Shown: piece after piece, positions 1 through 7,011 of the stretch
How the letters are laid out: every line of letters starts with the position of its first letter
How positions within the stretch are numbered: position 1 is the first letter of the stretch
From: Bacteroidales bacterium UBA4621
Lineage (GTDB): Bacteria > Bacteroidota > Bacteroidia > Bacteroidales > Paludibacteraceae
DNA: 13,658 bases
Reading direction: 5' to 3'
Assembly: GCA_002387325.1 (NCBI GenBank)
Contig: DGIN01000057.1
Coordinates: forward strand, 1 to 13,658
Made by a program: the position numbers and the translations under genes
The notes under the pieces: model-generated
What the model was told of the DNA's origin: nothing
Seen by the model: only the letters and a program-made list of their open reading frames with translations
The model's database searches: none

Positions 1-866
1 TTCTTGAGGTCTGATATCCGGTTATGCAGTTTCTGTGCTTCGGTGAATAGTTTCAGACTGCGGACATAGTCTCCTGCATAGAGTGCAAGAATGGCATCGG
101 GGAGGACAGACCACTCGGTGGCAGATGTTTCGTTTTGCTTGAAGCGCACAAAATGACCGGTTGCCATAAAGTAAAAGCAATCTACCATATCGTGTATGTG
201 CAATACAGGATACCGTGGGTTTAGTTTGTGGTAGGTATCTGCATATTCATGCCATTGTGCGCAAAACTCGGGTGTGAGTGGCTGATTGAATTGCTGCTTG
301 GAATTAAAGCACGAAAGAGCAAACTCAGTCAGAGTATTTATAGGCATACTCGATAGTGCCGTGGTAAAAAAGTCGGTTCCTATCCGGTCTTGCAGTGCCT
401 GAAAAGTATATTCGGTCCAAGAGCGTGCAAGACTTAATGACTTACTAATATCCTGCAGATTACGCTCACCGGCATAATAACGTTGGCACAATACCCAGTA
501 GAGATTGCTCTTGGATAGTTGTTGCTTATAGGGCAACTCATTCCAGCGTTTTATCCAATCAGGGTGGCGGTCAATGGTATATAGTATAGCCGAAAACAGA
601 CACTTGGGCGCAACAACAATATGGTAAGAGTAGGTGATGAGGTAGCCCTCATTCAGCAGTTTCTCCCTTATCTTTTTGGTGCGAGTGATTGTCCAGTCGT
701 TTATCCGGCACAGACCTGTCATTGTATCATAGGTTTCAACCTCCCGGCTGAAACCTACAAATCCGAGTATCTGTTTCTCTATTTCTGTGAGTGATGCGAT
801 AGGAGCGAACCATTCATTGGGCAATTTGCCTGCTATGAGGTTTTCTTCTGGGAATAAGGTGTTCAT
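1..866 (-). CDS. N-terminal part of a large uncharacterised protein, possibly SNF2-type helicase (runs off left edge)
   Basis: An open frame starts at the ATG at 866-864 and stays open for 288 codons to the window edge with no stop, so the C-terminus is missing. The protein begins MNTLFPEENLIAGKLPNEW and is soluble and mostly helical, with no signal peptide or membrane segment. An early stretch (about residues 50-75, CRINDWTITRTKKIREKLL) could be a winged-helix-like segment. A later one (about 262-282, ALYAGDYVRSLKLFTEAQK) looks like a tetratricopeptide-type helical hairpin. I do not recognise the family with confidence. Long helical N-termini of this kind precede the helicase core in some Bacteroidetes SNF2-type ATPases, which is the best guess, but no Walker or DEAH motif is visible in the part present. 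It starts 40 bases after the RhuM gene with no promoter consensus between them, so it is probably the last cistron of the accessory operon. Confidence 0.6.
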   Translation of the reverse strand, partial: MNTLFPEENLIAGKLPNEWFAPIASLTEIEKQILGFVGFSREVETYDTMTGLCRINDWTITRTKKIREKLLNEGYLITYSYHIVVAPKCLFSAILYTIDRHPDWIKRWNELPYKQQLSKSNLYWVLCQRYYAGERNLQDISKSLSLARSWTEYTFQALQDRIGTDFFTTALSSMPINTLTEFALSCFNSKQQFNQPLTPEFCAQWHEYADTYHKLNPRYPVLHIHDMVDCFYFMATGHFVRFKQNETSATEWSVLPDAILALYAGDYVRSLKLFTEAQKLHNRISDLK

Positions 867-906
867 ATTAAACAGGAATAGTTTGTGAAGAAGAATTGAA
901 TGAGTG

Positions 907-1917
907 TTATTGCTCTAACGGCAACTGCAATAAACGGTCAAAATCGGATTGGTAGAGTCGGTCTTGCACGATACGATACTTTTCAAACTCGGTTTCTGCG
1001 TGTTGTACTGCCTGTTCGTGACTGACACTGCCCGGATTTTGCAGGACAGGACGCTCGTCACTATTCAGGTATGAATCTATACGCCTTGCCCAATCTTCCA
1101 TTGTCATCGGGCTATGCCGTTTGGCTCGTGCCTCTGCAAAGTCCAATACGGCAGAGACGATATGCCCCATATCGTCCAACTCATTCTGCTTGAGGTAGTT
1201 TTTGGCTATGGACACATCTGTTTTGACGATTTTCCCGTCAGGTGCATTCTCCCATGTAGTCAGCCCCATGTGTTCTTTCTTGGCATCGGCACGCTCCATT
1301 ATCAACTCAGCGGCGGTATGCTGATGCACGGCATAGTGCATCTTGTTCTGAATCATCTTGAAGAACTCGCGTGTAGTAGGAGCATCCTTGTTGTAGTCCA
1401 TACTCGTGGCGTAGATATCAGTCAGTTTCTGATACAACCGGCGCTCACTGAGACGTATCTCGCGTATCTCGGCTAAAAGGTGCTCAAAATAGTCCTCTCC
1501 CAAGAACGTACCATTCTCCATTCGCTTTTTGTCCAACACATAACCACGCACGGCAAAGGTGCGCAATACTGCCGTAGCCCATTGTCGGAACTGTGTTGCA
1601 CGGCGGGAATTGACACGGTAGCCGACACTGATGATTGCGTCCAGATTATAGAACTGCGTGTTGTAGGTTTTGCCGTCTTCGGCAGTATGTGCAAATTTTG
1701 CACATACTTGATTTTGGTCTAATTCCCCACTCTCAAAGATATTATTCAAGTGCTTAGTTACGACACTCCTATCCACATCAAAGAGTGCTGCAATGGCTTT
1801 CTGCGAAGCCCATAGTGTCTCGTCTTTGTAGAAGATCTCTATACCATTCGCCTTGTCTTCCAACTGAAAGATAAGGAACTCGGCGGTACTATTTCGTATT
1901 TGTAAGGTGGTTGTCAT
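907..1917 (-). CDS. RhuM family protein
   Basis: This 336-residue protein matches the virulence RhuM family as I know it. Residues about 25-60 (EIFYKDETLWASQKAIAALF onward) form an opening strand plus a helix-turn-helix-like segment (ASQKAIAALFDVDRSVVTKH). Then comes the family's conserved stretch around 86-125, including NLDAIISVGYRVNSRRATQF and RQWATAVLRTFAVRGYVLD, followed by a long helical C-terminal half. The length is normal for the family and the frame is intact. Members are frequently embedded in type I restriction-modification operons between or after the hsd genes, as here. Their biochemical role is not established. Despite an occasional historical association with Fic/Doc, I see no HPFxDGNGR motif. 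The start is the ATG at 1917-1915, 13 bases after the stop of the preceding small gene, with no promoter consensus between, so it is probably co-transcribed with hsdMS. Confidence 0.88.
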   Translation of the reverse strand: MTTTLQIRNSTAEFLIFQLEDKANGIEIFYKDETLWASQKAIAALFDVDRSVVTKHLNNIFESGELDQNQVCAKFAHTAEDGKTYNTQFYNLDAIISVGYRVNSRRATQFRQWATAVLRTFAVRGYVLDKKRMENGTFLGEDYFEHLLAEIREIRLSERRLYQKLTDIYATSMDYNKDAPTTREFFKMIQNKMHYAVHQHTAAELIMERADAKKEHMGLTTWENAPDGKIVKTDVSIAKNYLKQNELDDMGHIVSAVLDFAEARAKRHSPMTMEDWARRIDSYLNSDERPVLQNPGSVSHEQAVQHAETEFEKYRIVQDRLYQSDFDRLLQLPLEQ

Positions 1918-1930
1918 AAATTTGTAGTAT

Positions 1931-2275
1931 TCATTTTATTACCTGCCAATAGCCACCACGGGTAGAAGAACCCATACGCTGAATACGTCCTGCATGTTTC
2001 AGTTTAGTGATGTGTTTTTGAATTGTTTTTACGGAAAGCCCTAATGCAGAAGCCAACTCCTGCGGTGTAATAGTAGGAGTCTCCCGAATAAGATTGAGTA
2101 TAGCAGCGGTTGTATCCGCTATATTAGACACCTCATTAGATACCCCATTAGGCACCTCCTGTAGAGCCTTTTGGGTTGATATATCCGCCATTGGCAAATC
2201 AGAAGTGGAAACCGTACGTTCAATACGATAACTCTCATCACTTGTCAGCAGGACTTGTAATTCTGATTCTGTCAT
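1931..2275 (-). CDS. Short winged-helix protein, probable internal-deletion derivative of an AlbA_2/Schlafen-type ATP-binding protein
   Basis: The protein has 114 residues. Its C-terminal part (about 57-114) is a clear winged helix: ILNLIRETPTITPQELASAL, then LGLSVKTIQKHITKLKHAG as recognition helix, then a wing ending GSSTRGGYWQV. This tail is typical of AlbA_2 (Schlafen-like) DNA-binding proteins. The first 26 residues (MTESELQVLL, then SDESYRIERTVSTSD) look like the beginning of the same family, whose members continue from an E(S)xRIERTxS motif into the DKF...CAFANDLP core. That core of several hundred residues is absent. A linker with three four-residue repeats (EVPN, GVSN, EVSN; residues 40-51) joins the two ends. 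It may be a decayed defence gene or a functional mini-regulator. It follows the SIR2-like gene by 104 bases with no promoter consensus and precedes RhuM by 13 bases. Confidence 0.7.
   Translation of the reverse strand: MTESELQVLLTSDESYRIERTVSTSDLPMADISTQKALQEVPNGVSNEVSNIADTTAAILNLIRETPTITPQELASALGLSVKTIQKHITKLKHAGRIQRMGSSTRGGYWQVIK
2123..2158 (-). repeat. 12-base tandem repeat encoding the EVPN/GVSN/EVSN linker
   Basis: On the coding strand three consecutive 12-base units of the type AGGTGTCTAATG (with G/A and C/T changes) encode EVPN-GVSN-EVSN just before the winged helix. Comparable repeat linkers are common between the catalytic and winged-helix parts of AlbA_2-type proteins. Confidence 0.65.
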
Positions 2276-2379
2276 AGGTTGTTTGCTTTTTGATACTTAT
2301 TTGACAATATGCTTGATGCTATTCTATGTCGTGTGTACATATTTTTCCATATCTAATCCTGTGATGTTCTTTTTCTGCT
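2276..2379. other. 104-base gap between the SIR2-like and AlbA-like genes, no clear signal
   Basis: This is the longest gap inside the left operon apart from the hsdM-hsdS one. It contains only an eight-codon open frame (MEKYVHTT) on the minus strand, no TAnnTTTG promoter box and no convincing hairpin with a T-tract. It may be remnant sequence from the rearrangements that shortened both neighbouring genes. Confidence 0.4.
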
Positions 2380-3162
2380 CTATTGTTCGACATTTTGTGG
2401 CAGAATTTGCCAATGACCTTGTTTGGAAGAGCCAAGCCATTGGATGTTATAGTAGTGACGCAAAGTCTCTATATCTCGGCGGACGGTGCGGACAGTAACG
2501 CCTAATTGCGCAGCCATAGTGCTTGCCGAGACAGATGTGTCTGTTTGCATCATTTGCAGGATGTGCTGCTGACGTGGAGTTAGCATAGCAGGTTCTTTTG
2601 TAGAGACATTGGTGCTGCTTTGGGTGACATTTTGGGTGACACAAGTGCTGTTTTGGGTGACATTTTCGGGAGCAGAAGGCATTGTTTCTTGTGCCATAGA
2701 ATTTTTGAACTCGGCTATCTCGGTTTGCAGGTTGCTATTGTGCAATTGCAACATCGTGTCGCAAAAGATGTTGATATCTTCGCTGTCCCGAGTTTGGTTT
2801 AATGCTTCTATAAGTTGTTCCTCCATAAAGAAATATGCAAGCATCATTTCAGTTTGCTGGAACTCCAGATTATCTTTCTTTAGTTTTAATTTCTTGGCGT
2901 AAGTATCAATCGTAGCATGTCTTTCACTCATTCTGTACAATTTTTCCAATCTTTCCAATAGCCCCTCTTTTATTGTATCATACTCTTGTGAAAAATTGTG
3001 ACGTTTAATATCGAAAATCAAATTAGACAAACAAGCAGGTATCTCATTTACGCATAGCAAGCCCTCTATAATTCGGTTATCTTTGGGATCGCCATTAGGT
3101 AAATCTCGTCCACGTTTACCTGCACTTGCGCCTGCTCCTATAAGGTATGTTACATTTGCCAT
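2380..3162 (-). CDS. SIR2-like N-terminal domain joined to a C-terminal winged helix (truncated or chimeric)
   Basis: Residues 1-14 (MANVTYLIGAGASA) are the glycine-rich nucleotide-binding opening of SIR2-like defence proteins. Residues 78-95 (MSERHATIDTYAKKLKL) match the conserved HASIDTxAKKL block I know from Bacteroidetes SIR2-family proteins. After a helical stretch to about residue 143, the catalytic segment expected next, with the NWDYQ-type motif that would complete the NAD-binding fold, is missing. Instead there is a threonine/glutamine repeat linker (NVTQNSTCVTQNVTQ, 167-181) and a DeoR/AlbA-type winged helix (194-255: LTPRQQHILQMM, then LGVTVRTVRRDIETL, ending GSSKQGHWQIL). With 260 residues it is much shorter than full SIR2 proteins, so NADase activity seems unlikely. 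The ATG at 3162-3160 lies 22 bases after the hsdS stop, which suggests co-transcription. It could be a real regulator or a deletion chimera. Confidence 0.75.
   Translation of the reverse strand: MANVTYLIGAGASAGKRGRDLPNGDPKDNRIIEGLLCVNEIPACLSNLIFDIKRHNFSQEYDTIKEGLLERLEKLYRMSERHATIDTYAKKLKLKKDNLEFQQTEMMLAYFFMEEQLIEALNQTRDSEDINIFCDTMLQLHNSNLQTEIAEFKNSMAQETMPSAPENVTQNSTCVTQNVTQSSTNVSTKEPAMLTPRQQHILQMMQTDTSVSASTMAAQLGVTVRTVRRDIETLRHYYNIQWLGSSKQGHWQILPQNVEQ
2620..2664 (-). repeat. Tandem repeat encoding the VTQN linker of the SIR2/winged-helix protein
   Basis: The coding sequence repeats the unit AATGTCACCCAAA in slightly varied form three times (NVTQN, CVTQN, NVTQS), interrupted by a short STC spacer. 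It falls exactly between the SIR2-like part and the winged helix, so it marks the probable fusion joint. Confidence 0.65.
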
Positions 3163-3184
3163 AAATTACAGAGTTGTAGTTTTA

Positions 3185-4534
3185 TCAATCAAATATGGTT
3201 TGGGTGAAATGGTGTTGGGCATCAGAGCGGAGGGAGAGTGATTGCTGTTGCAGGGCTTTCTGCTCGGCACGCAAAGAGATAATATGAGACACTATCTCGT
3301 TTTGAATAGCAAGTGGTGGTAATGGAACATTATAGTTTGCAATAATACCTGCGTTGATATTGGGCTGGGCACCACCATACGCCATTGATTTCAACTTGTC
3401 AGTCTGCGACTGAATATAGAGCCACAAATAGTCCGTAGAAATCCGCGTGTTTTGGATATGGAATAATACTGCACACGCTTGATTAGTAGTGGCATTCACT
3501 CCTAATTTTGCTGTTTTTCCAATAGTTGCACCATACATTGCTATAACTAAAGAACCTTTTGGATATAGTTTCGCACTACTATTCGCTAAACCTAATTCAG
3601 TTATCTTTTCTTCTGTATCAAATAGTTCTTCGTTCTTTAATTCTCCAGTTTTAATCCAAGGGATAGTGCCATTATAATACTCTTTACGCCCTCTTGCAGG
3701 TGTGCCGCCACTACTAATATCACATATATCACTTATTCGTACGGTGGGATATTTTGTCTGAGAATTATTTATATCTCCCCTACGAATAAAATCATATCCC
3801 CATTTCTCTATATACTTGAATGAACAGAACTGTAAATAACCTGTTTTCTTTTTCGTTGTTTCTTGTAAAGTCTCAATGCCTAATATATTTTTCCAATATG
3901 CTTCTATTTGGGTGTCAATGTCTTGGGCTTGGCGGGTGTAGAGAGCGGATTGAGCAAGGGCGGAGTTGTAGGTAGAGATGATGTCGTTTTGCTCTTCCAA
4001 AGAAGGTAAGGGGATTTGCAGAGATAAAAAAGCATCTATATCTATGCGCTGTCGATTCGTAGTGCCTCTGCTGCAACTTTGTGCATATTGCACAAATGGT
4101 TGAGTAGAAGAAAGCAAGTAAAGATATGTCGGATTTATTTTGTCTGTATCTACATCAAACAAGGGGAAGTCACCCGTAACTATTGCGCCATCCAACTCTT
4201 TCGTAACCACGCCAAACGCGCCGTTCCTCGCATCTATCTTTGACATAATAAATTGCCCTTCCGTAGCGAGATATTGTTTCTTTGTACCTATATCTTTACC
4301 TAATTTCTTATCACGCAAGACAGCCCCGCCGCCATTGGTTTTGAGAGTGACCTGCGTATATAAAATATCATCTTCAATGGTAACAAGCATTGCACTACGA
4401 CGAAGGACATCCCCAATTCTAACAAACGGATAATGCTTTGTGAAACCAAGGTCTCTATTCAACAAGTGGGCAACACTCCAATTAACCAACGATTGGAATG
4501 AGATAAAGTGCAGATATTTGTATGTTTGCGTCAT
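3185..4534 (-). CDS. hsdS: Type I-like restriction-modification specificity subunit HsdS
   Basis: The 449-residue DNA-recognition subunit has the usual two half-site modules. The first target recognition domain spans about 1-175, with the family signature GQFIMSKIDARNGAFGVV at 93-110. It is followed by a central conserved region (PLPSLEEQNDIISTY, then a long helix to about 217). The second domain spans about 235-405, with ISSGGTPARGRKEYYNGTIP, WIKTGEL and GSLVIAMYGATIGKTA. It is followed by a matching conserved helix (PLPPLAIQNEIVSHIISLRA, to 445). Length and architecture are normal and the frame is intact. HsdS would pair with HsdM and bind a bipartite target. The ATG overlaps the stop of the reconstructed micro-ORF upstream (ATGA), and the next gene starts 22 bases after its stop. 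I found no recombinase gene or second hsdS fragment to suggest shuffling. Confidence 0.95.
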   Translation of the reverse strand: MTQTYKYLHFISFQSLVNWSVAHLLNRDLGFTKHYPFVRIGDVLRRSAMLVTIEDDILYTQVTLKTNGGGAVLRDKKLGKDIGTKKQYLATEGQFIMSKIDARNGAFGVVTKELDGAIVTGDFPLFDVDTDKINPTYLYLLSSTQPFVQYAQSCSRGTTNRQRIDIDAFLSLQIPLPSLEEQNDIISTYNSALAQSALYTRQAQDIDTQIEAYWKNILGIETLQETTKKKTGYLQFCSFKYIEKWGYDFIRRGDINNSQTKYPTVRISDICDISSGGTPARGRKEYYNGTIPWIKTGELKNEELFDTEEKITELGLANSSAKLYPKGSLVIAMYGATIGKTAKLGVNATTNQACAVLFHIQNTRISTDYLWLYIQSQTDKLKSMAYGGAQPNINAGIIANYNVPLPPLAIQNEIVSHIISLRAEQKALQQQSLSLRSDAQHHFTQTIFD

Positions 4535-4660
4535 AATAAAGTATCAATAAGAATACGCCCCGTTGTCGTCTCGTTGCCGTAATTGACAGCATCAAAACAG
4601 CAAGTTGTGAGCATCACTCACGACTTGAATAGCATCGGTATAGAGTCCCTTTTTTATCAT
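4531..4660 (-). pseudogene. Micro-ORF between hsdM and hsdS with a +1 frameshift at TTT-TGA
   Basis: From the ATG at 4660-4658 the frame reads MIKKGLYTDAIQVVSDAHNL LF and hits TGA (4594-4592). If one T of the four-T run (plus-strand A 4594-4597) is skipped, the frame continues DAVNYGNETTTGRILIDTLL and stops at 4533-4531. That TGA overlaps the hsdS ATG in the classic ATGA arrangement. The start lies 8 bases beyond the hsdM stop, so the restored 42-codon frame fills the otherwise unexplained gap exactly. The site TTT-TGA lets tRNA-Phe re-pair perfectly after a +1 slip, in the manner of the prfB frameshift, but I see no Shine-Dalgarno-like stimulator upstream of it. It may be a mutated small subunit, a programmed frameshift, or a base-calling error. 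I do not recognise the family. Confidence 0.42.
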
Positions 4661-4668
4661 TTCTGCTA

Positions 4669-6933
4669 TCAATCCATTTTCTCCGTTACCTTTTGGCTAT
4701 TGGAAAAGCGTAGGCGTTCCACATTGCCGTCCGGTTTTACCACATAGCATGTTTCGTTGATAAGCGGTTCCCACAGGTGGCACTCTTTGCGGTAGCGAGT
4801 GTATTCCGGTTCGAGGTATTCCAATTCGTTTTCAATCTGTGCGCCCGTGGTGCTAATACCTGCTTTTTGCACTTCAGCAATAGGAATTTGATAATTAAAA
4901 CGCTCTTTGGTAAGCCTTTTGCTCTCTGTATCGATAGTAGCGAGGAGTTCTTTTTGGCGTGCTTGCAGTAATTTCTTCTCCTCTTTTGCAGGAGCCTCTT
5001 TGCCACGCTTGGCAAGTTGGGAAGCGATATCCTCCAATTCCGATTGGTACGGTTTCTCTGCTTCCGCTTGGGCTGCTGCCACAACGGCTGCGTATTGTGC
5101 TGCGTCTTCCGTGGTGAACTTCTTGAAGAAAAGGAGCGAGGGTTTGACTGTGGCACCCGATGCCATAAACACATCTTGTGGGATAGAGACTACCAGCAAT
5201 ATCTTTGCTTTGCTCTCTACGAAATCACGAATCTTCTGCAGGTTGGTATTGTTCAGCACGCCCTCCGGCAGCACAATGCCCATACGTCCGCCCGGTTTGA
5301 GCAGGTTGAGACAGCGTTCAATAAAAAGTACCTCCGTCAAACCGCTCATCTTGCCTGTCTCGTACAGACTAAGCAGCGGTTCGCCAATATGGTCGTTTAC
5401 CTGTTTGAGTGCTTCGATATAGGTCTCGCCATAGCGCGCTTTGTAGGAGGCAATCTTGGTTTCGTCCGTAAACTTGTCGGCTTCTGTGATTCGTAACTCT
5501 TTGTCGATATGCGCGCCAAAGGGCGGGTTGGTGAGGATCACATCAAAACGATTCTCAAAGATACCGTTCACGTTGAGCAAGCCATCGTGGTGGTGCACTC
5601 CGCCATGCCCGTCACCATGCATAATCATGTTCATCTTTGCCGTGCGTGCCATACGCGGATTAGCATCGGTGCCGTAGATGCAATCGAAAGACAGCGTGCG
5701 CAAACGACCTGTGGCGTTGTTGATGTCCAATTCGTGGTTCAGTTGAGCAAACACATCGGAGACTTGGGCATCAACCGCTTCTTTTTCTTCCTCGGGAAAT
5801 TGTTCGTAAGCGTCCGTATAGAATTGTTTTTTGATGATTTCTTTCTGCTTCTCAATGTCCTTTTCGATGTTTGCGCGGACATATTCAAAGGCGTTAATGA
5901 GGAAACCGCCACTACCACAACACGGGTCGCAGATATACTCACCCTCTTGCGGGTCAAGTACTTTGACCATAAACTCGACAATCGTGCGCGGCGTGAAGAA
6001 CTGCCCCAACTCGCCGCGGAAAGTGCGACCGAGGAACTTTTCGAAGGCAATACCTTTCACATCGTCGGAGGTGGTGGAGAGGTTGTAAATCTCCAATTCC
6101 TTTACTATCTGTTCAAAACTATTCTCGCGGATTTTGATAATGTCGTTTGGCTCAAAGAGATGGTCGTTGGCAAAATCCTCTTTTGTTTTCTCAAATAGGT
6201 TTTGATAGAATGGAACAGGGTCTTTTACCCCCATCTCCTTATTCAGTTTCTCGTATGCTTTGCGATTCTCCACAAAACGGTCGTAAGAGAAAATTTGTCC
6301 GTCTTCGTTGCTGCGCTCATAACGAATCTTGATAAACAAGATTTTGCTTATCTCGTCAAAGGCAGCCTCCGGCGACAATTTGTCGTTGTTGCGGATTATG
6401 TTGTGGCACTTAAAAAGCAGTTTGGAGAACTCATCACGTGTGAAAGCCTTGGTCTGATTCAGGAGTTTGTCAATCTCTTTCTGATTGGTCGCTTTGTCGG
6501 CAGTAGGGATGTCGGCTATTTCCTCCAAACGTTTTGGGAGTTCGCCCTTTATGACACGGAAAATACGGGTCTCTTTGAGGTTGGTAGTTACAAAGAAATC
6601 CGCACCCGCCCAAGCGGCATAATTATAGCCTTGGAAATAATCTTCTTCATGAATGGTTACCGATTCGGCTTTGCATTCCACCACAATCAGTGCACTCTTG
6701 TTGTTGGTCTTATCCTCTTTACTGCGCCAAATAACGATGTCGCCACGTGCAGCACCTTGCCCGCGCTGTGAGTTAGTGACTTGCAATTCTTGTGCCATCT
6801 GGTCAAGGTGATAACCATAACTGTCCACCAAACGGCAGATGTACTTTTGGCGCACCTGTTCCTCGGGTTTGTTCACAAGCCACTTGTCTTTGAGCGGGGC
6901 AAAAATTTTGCTGTCTTTGATTTGTATTTCCAT
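4669..6933 (-). CDS. hsdM: HsdM-type N6-adenine DNA methyltransferase with an N-terminal HsdR_N/PD-(D/E)xK-like domain
   Basis: The start is the ATG at 6933-6931, giving 754 residues (MEIQIKDSKIFAPLKDKWLV). A longer reading from a TTG at 6978 would begin inside the promoter's -7 box and is rejected. Residues about 1-130 resemble the N-terminal HsdR (HSDR_N_2) fold: KPEEQVRQKY (22-31), GDIVIW (64-69), then IVVECKAE (83-90), giving a D65...E86-x-K88 nuclease-like signature. The helical HsdM N-domain follows (about 160-290), then GQFFTPRTIVEFM (310-322), S-adenosylmethionine motif I DPCCGSGGF (336-344) and catalytic motif IV TNPPFG (468-473). A conserved block around 535-600 and a coiled C-terminal part complete it. 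It is expected to methylate adenine together with HsdS. It is longer than ordinary HsdM (about 500-550 residues) because of the nuclease-like domain. It is the first gene of the accessory operon. Confidence 0.93.
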   Translation of the reverse strand: MEIQIKDSKIFAPLKDKWLVNKPEEQVRQKYICRLVDSYGYHLDQMAQELQVTNSQRGQGAARGDIVIWRSKEDKTNNKSALIVVECKAESVTIHEEDYFQGYNYAAWAGADFFVTTNLKETRIFRVIKGELPKRLEEIADIPTADKATNQKEIDKLLNQTKAFTRDEFSKLLFKCHNIIRNNDKLSPEAAFDEISKILFIKIRYERSNEDGQIFSYDRFVENRKAYEKLNKEMGVKDPVPFYQNLFEKTKEDFANDHLFEPNDIIKIRENSFEQIVKELEIYNLSTTSDDVKGIAFEKFLGRTFRGELGQFFTPRTIVEFMVKVLDPQEGEYICDPCCGSGGFLINAFEYVRANIEKDIEKQKEIIKKQFYTDAYEQFPEEEKEAVDAQVSDVFAQLNHELDINNATGRLRTLSFDCIYGTDANPRMARTAKMNMIMHGDGHGGVHHHDGLLNVNGIFENRFDVILTNPPFGAHIDKELRITEADKFTDETKIASYKARYGETYIEALKQVNDHIGEPLLSLYETGKMSGLTEVLFIERCLNLLKPGGRMGIVLPEGVLNNTNLQKIRDFVESKAKILLVVSIPQDVFMASGATVKPSLLFFKKFTTEDAAQYAAVVAAAQAEAEKPYQSELEDIASQLAKRGKEAPAKEEKKLLQARQKELLATIDTESKRLTKERFNYQIPIAEVQKAGISTTGAQIENELEYLEPEYTRYRKECHLWEPLINETCYVVKPDGNVERLRFSNSQKVTEKMD

Positions 6934-6967
6934 AAAGCGAGGCTGTCTTTTAATACAACTTGGGGTG

Positions 6968-6999
6968 CAAAGATACAAAAAATAATCGAGATAGACAAA
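6968..6999 (-). promoter_or_regulatory. Bacteroidetes-type promoter for the hsdM operon
   Basis: On the minus strand a TTTG (6999-6996) is followed by exactly 20 bases and then TATCTTTG (6975-6968), a full match to the Bacteroidetes TTTG/TAnnTTTG consensus. Transcription should begin a few bases downstream, near 6961, giving a leader of about 28 bases before the hsdM ATG. No comparable promoter was seen further downstream in the operon. Confidence 0.75.
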
Positions 7000-7011
7000 T
7001 CAATGATAAGA

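Noticed and set aside
907..1917. Fic/Doc-type toxin
   Set aside because: The HPFxDGNGR catalytic motif is absent, and the whole length fits RhuM.
2276..2379. Small gene or riboswitch in the gap between the two truncated genes
   Set aside because: Only an eight-codon frame and no stable conserved-looking fold. Nothing supports more than spacer sequence.
3185..4534. hsdS as part of an invertible phase-variable shufflon
   Set aside because: No second hsdS fragment, no inverted copies of its conserved regions and no tyrosine recombinase gene are visible in the window.
6934..6978. N-terminal extension of HsdM starting at the TTG at 6978 (MYLCTPSC...)
   Set aside because: The codon lies within the promoter's -7 region, upstream of the expected transcript start. 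The downstream ATG at 6933 begins directly with family-like sequence.
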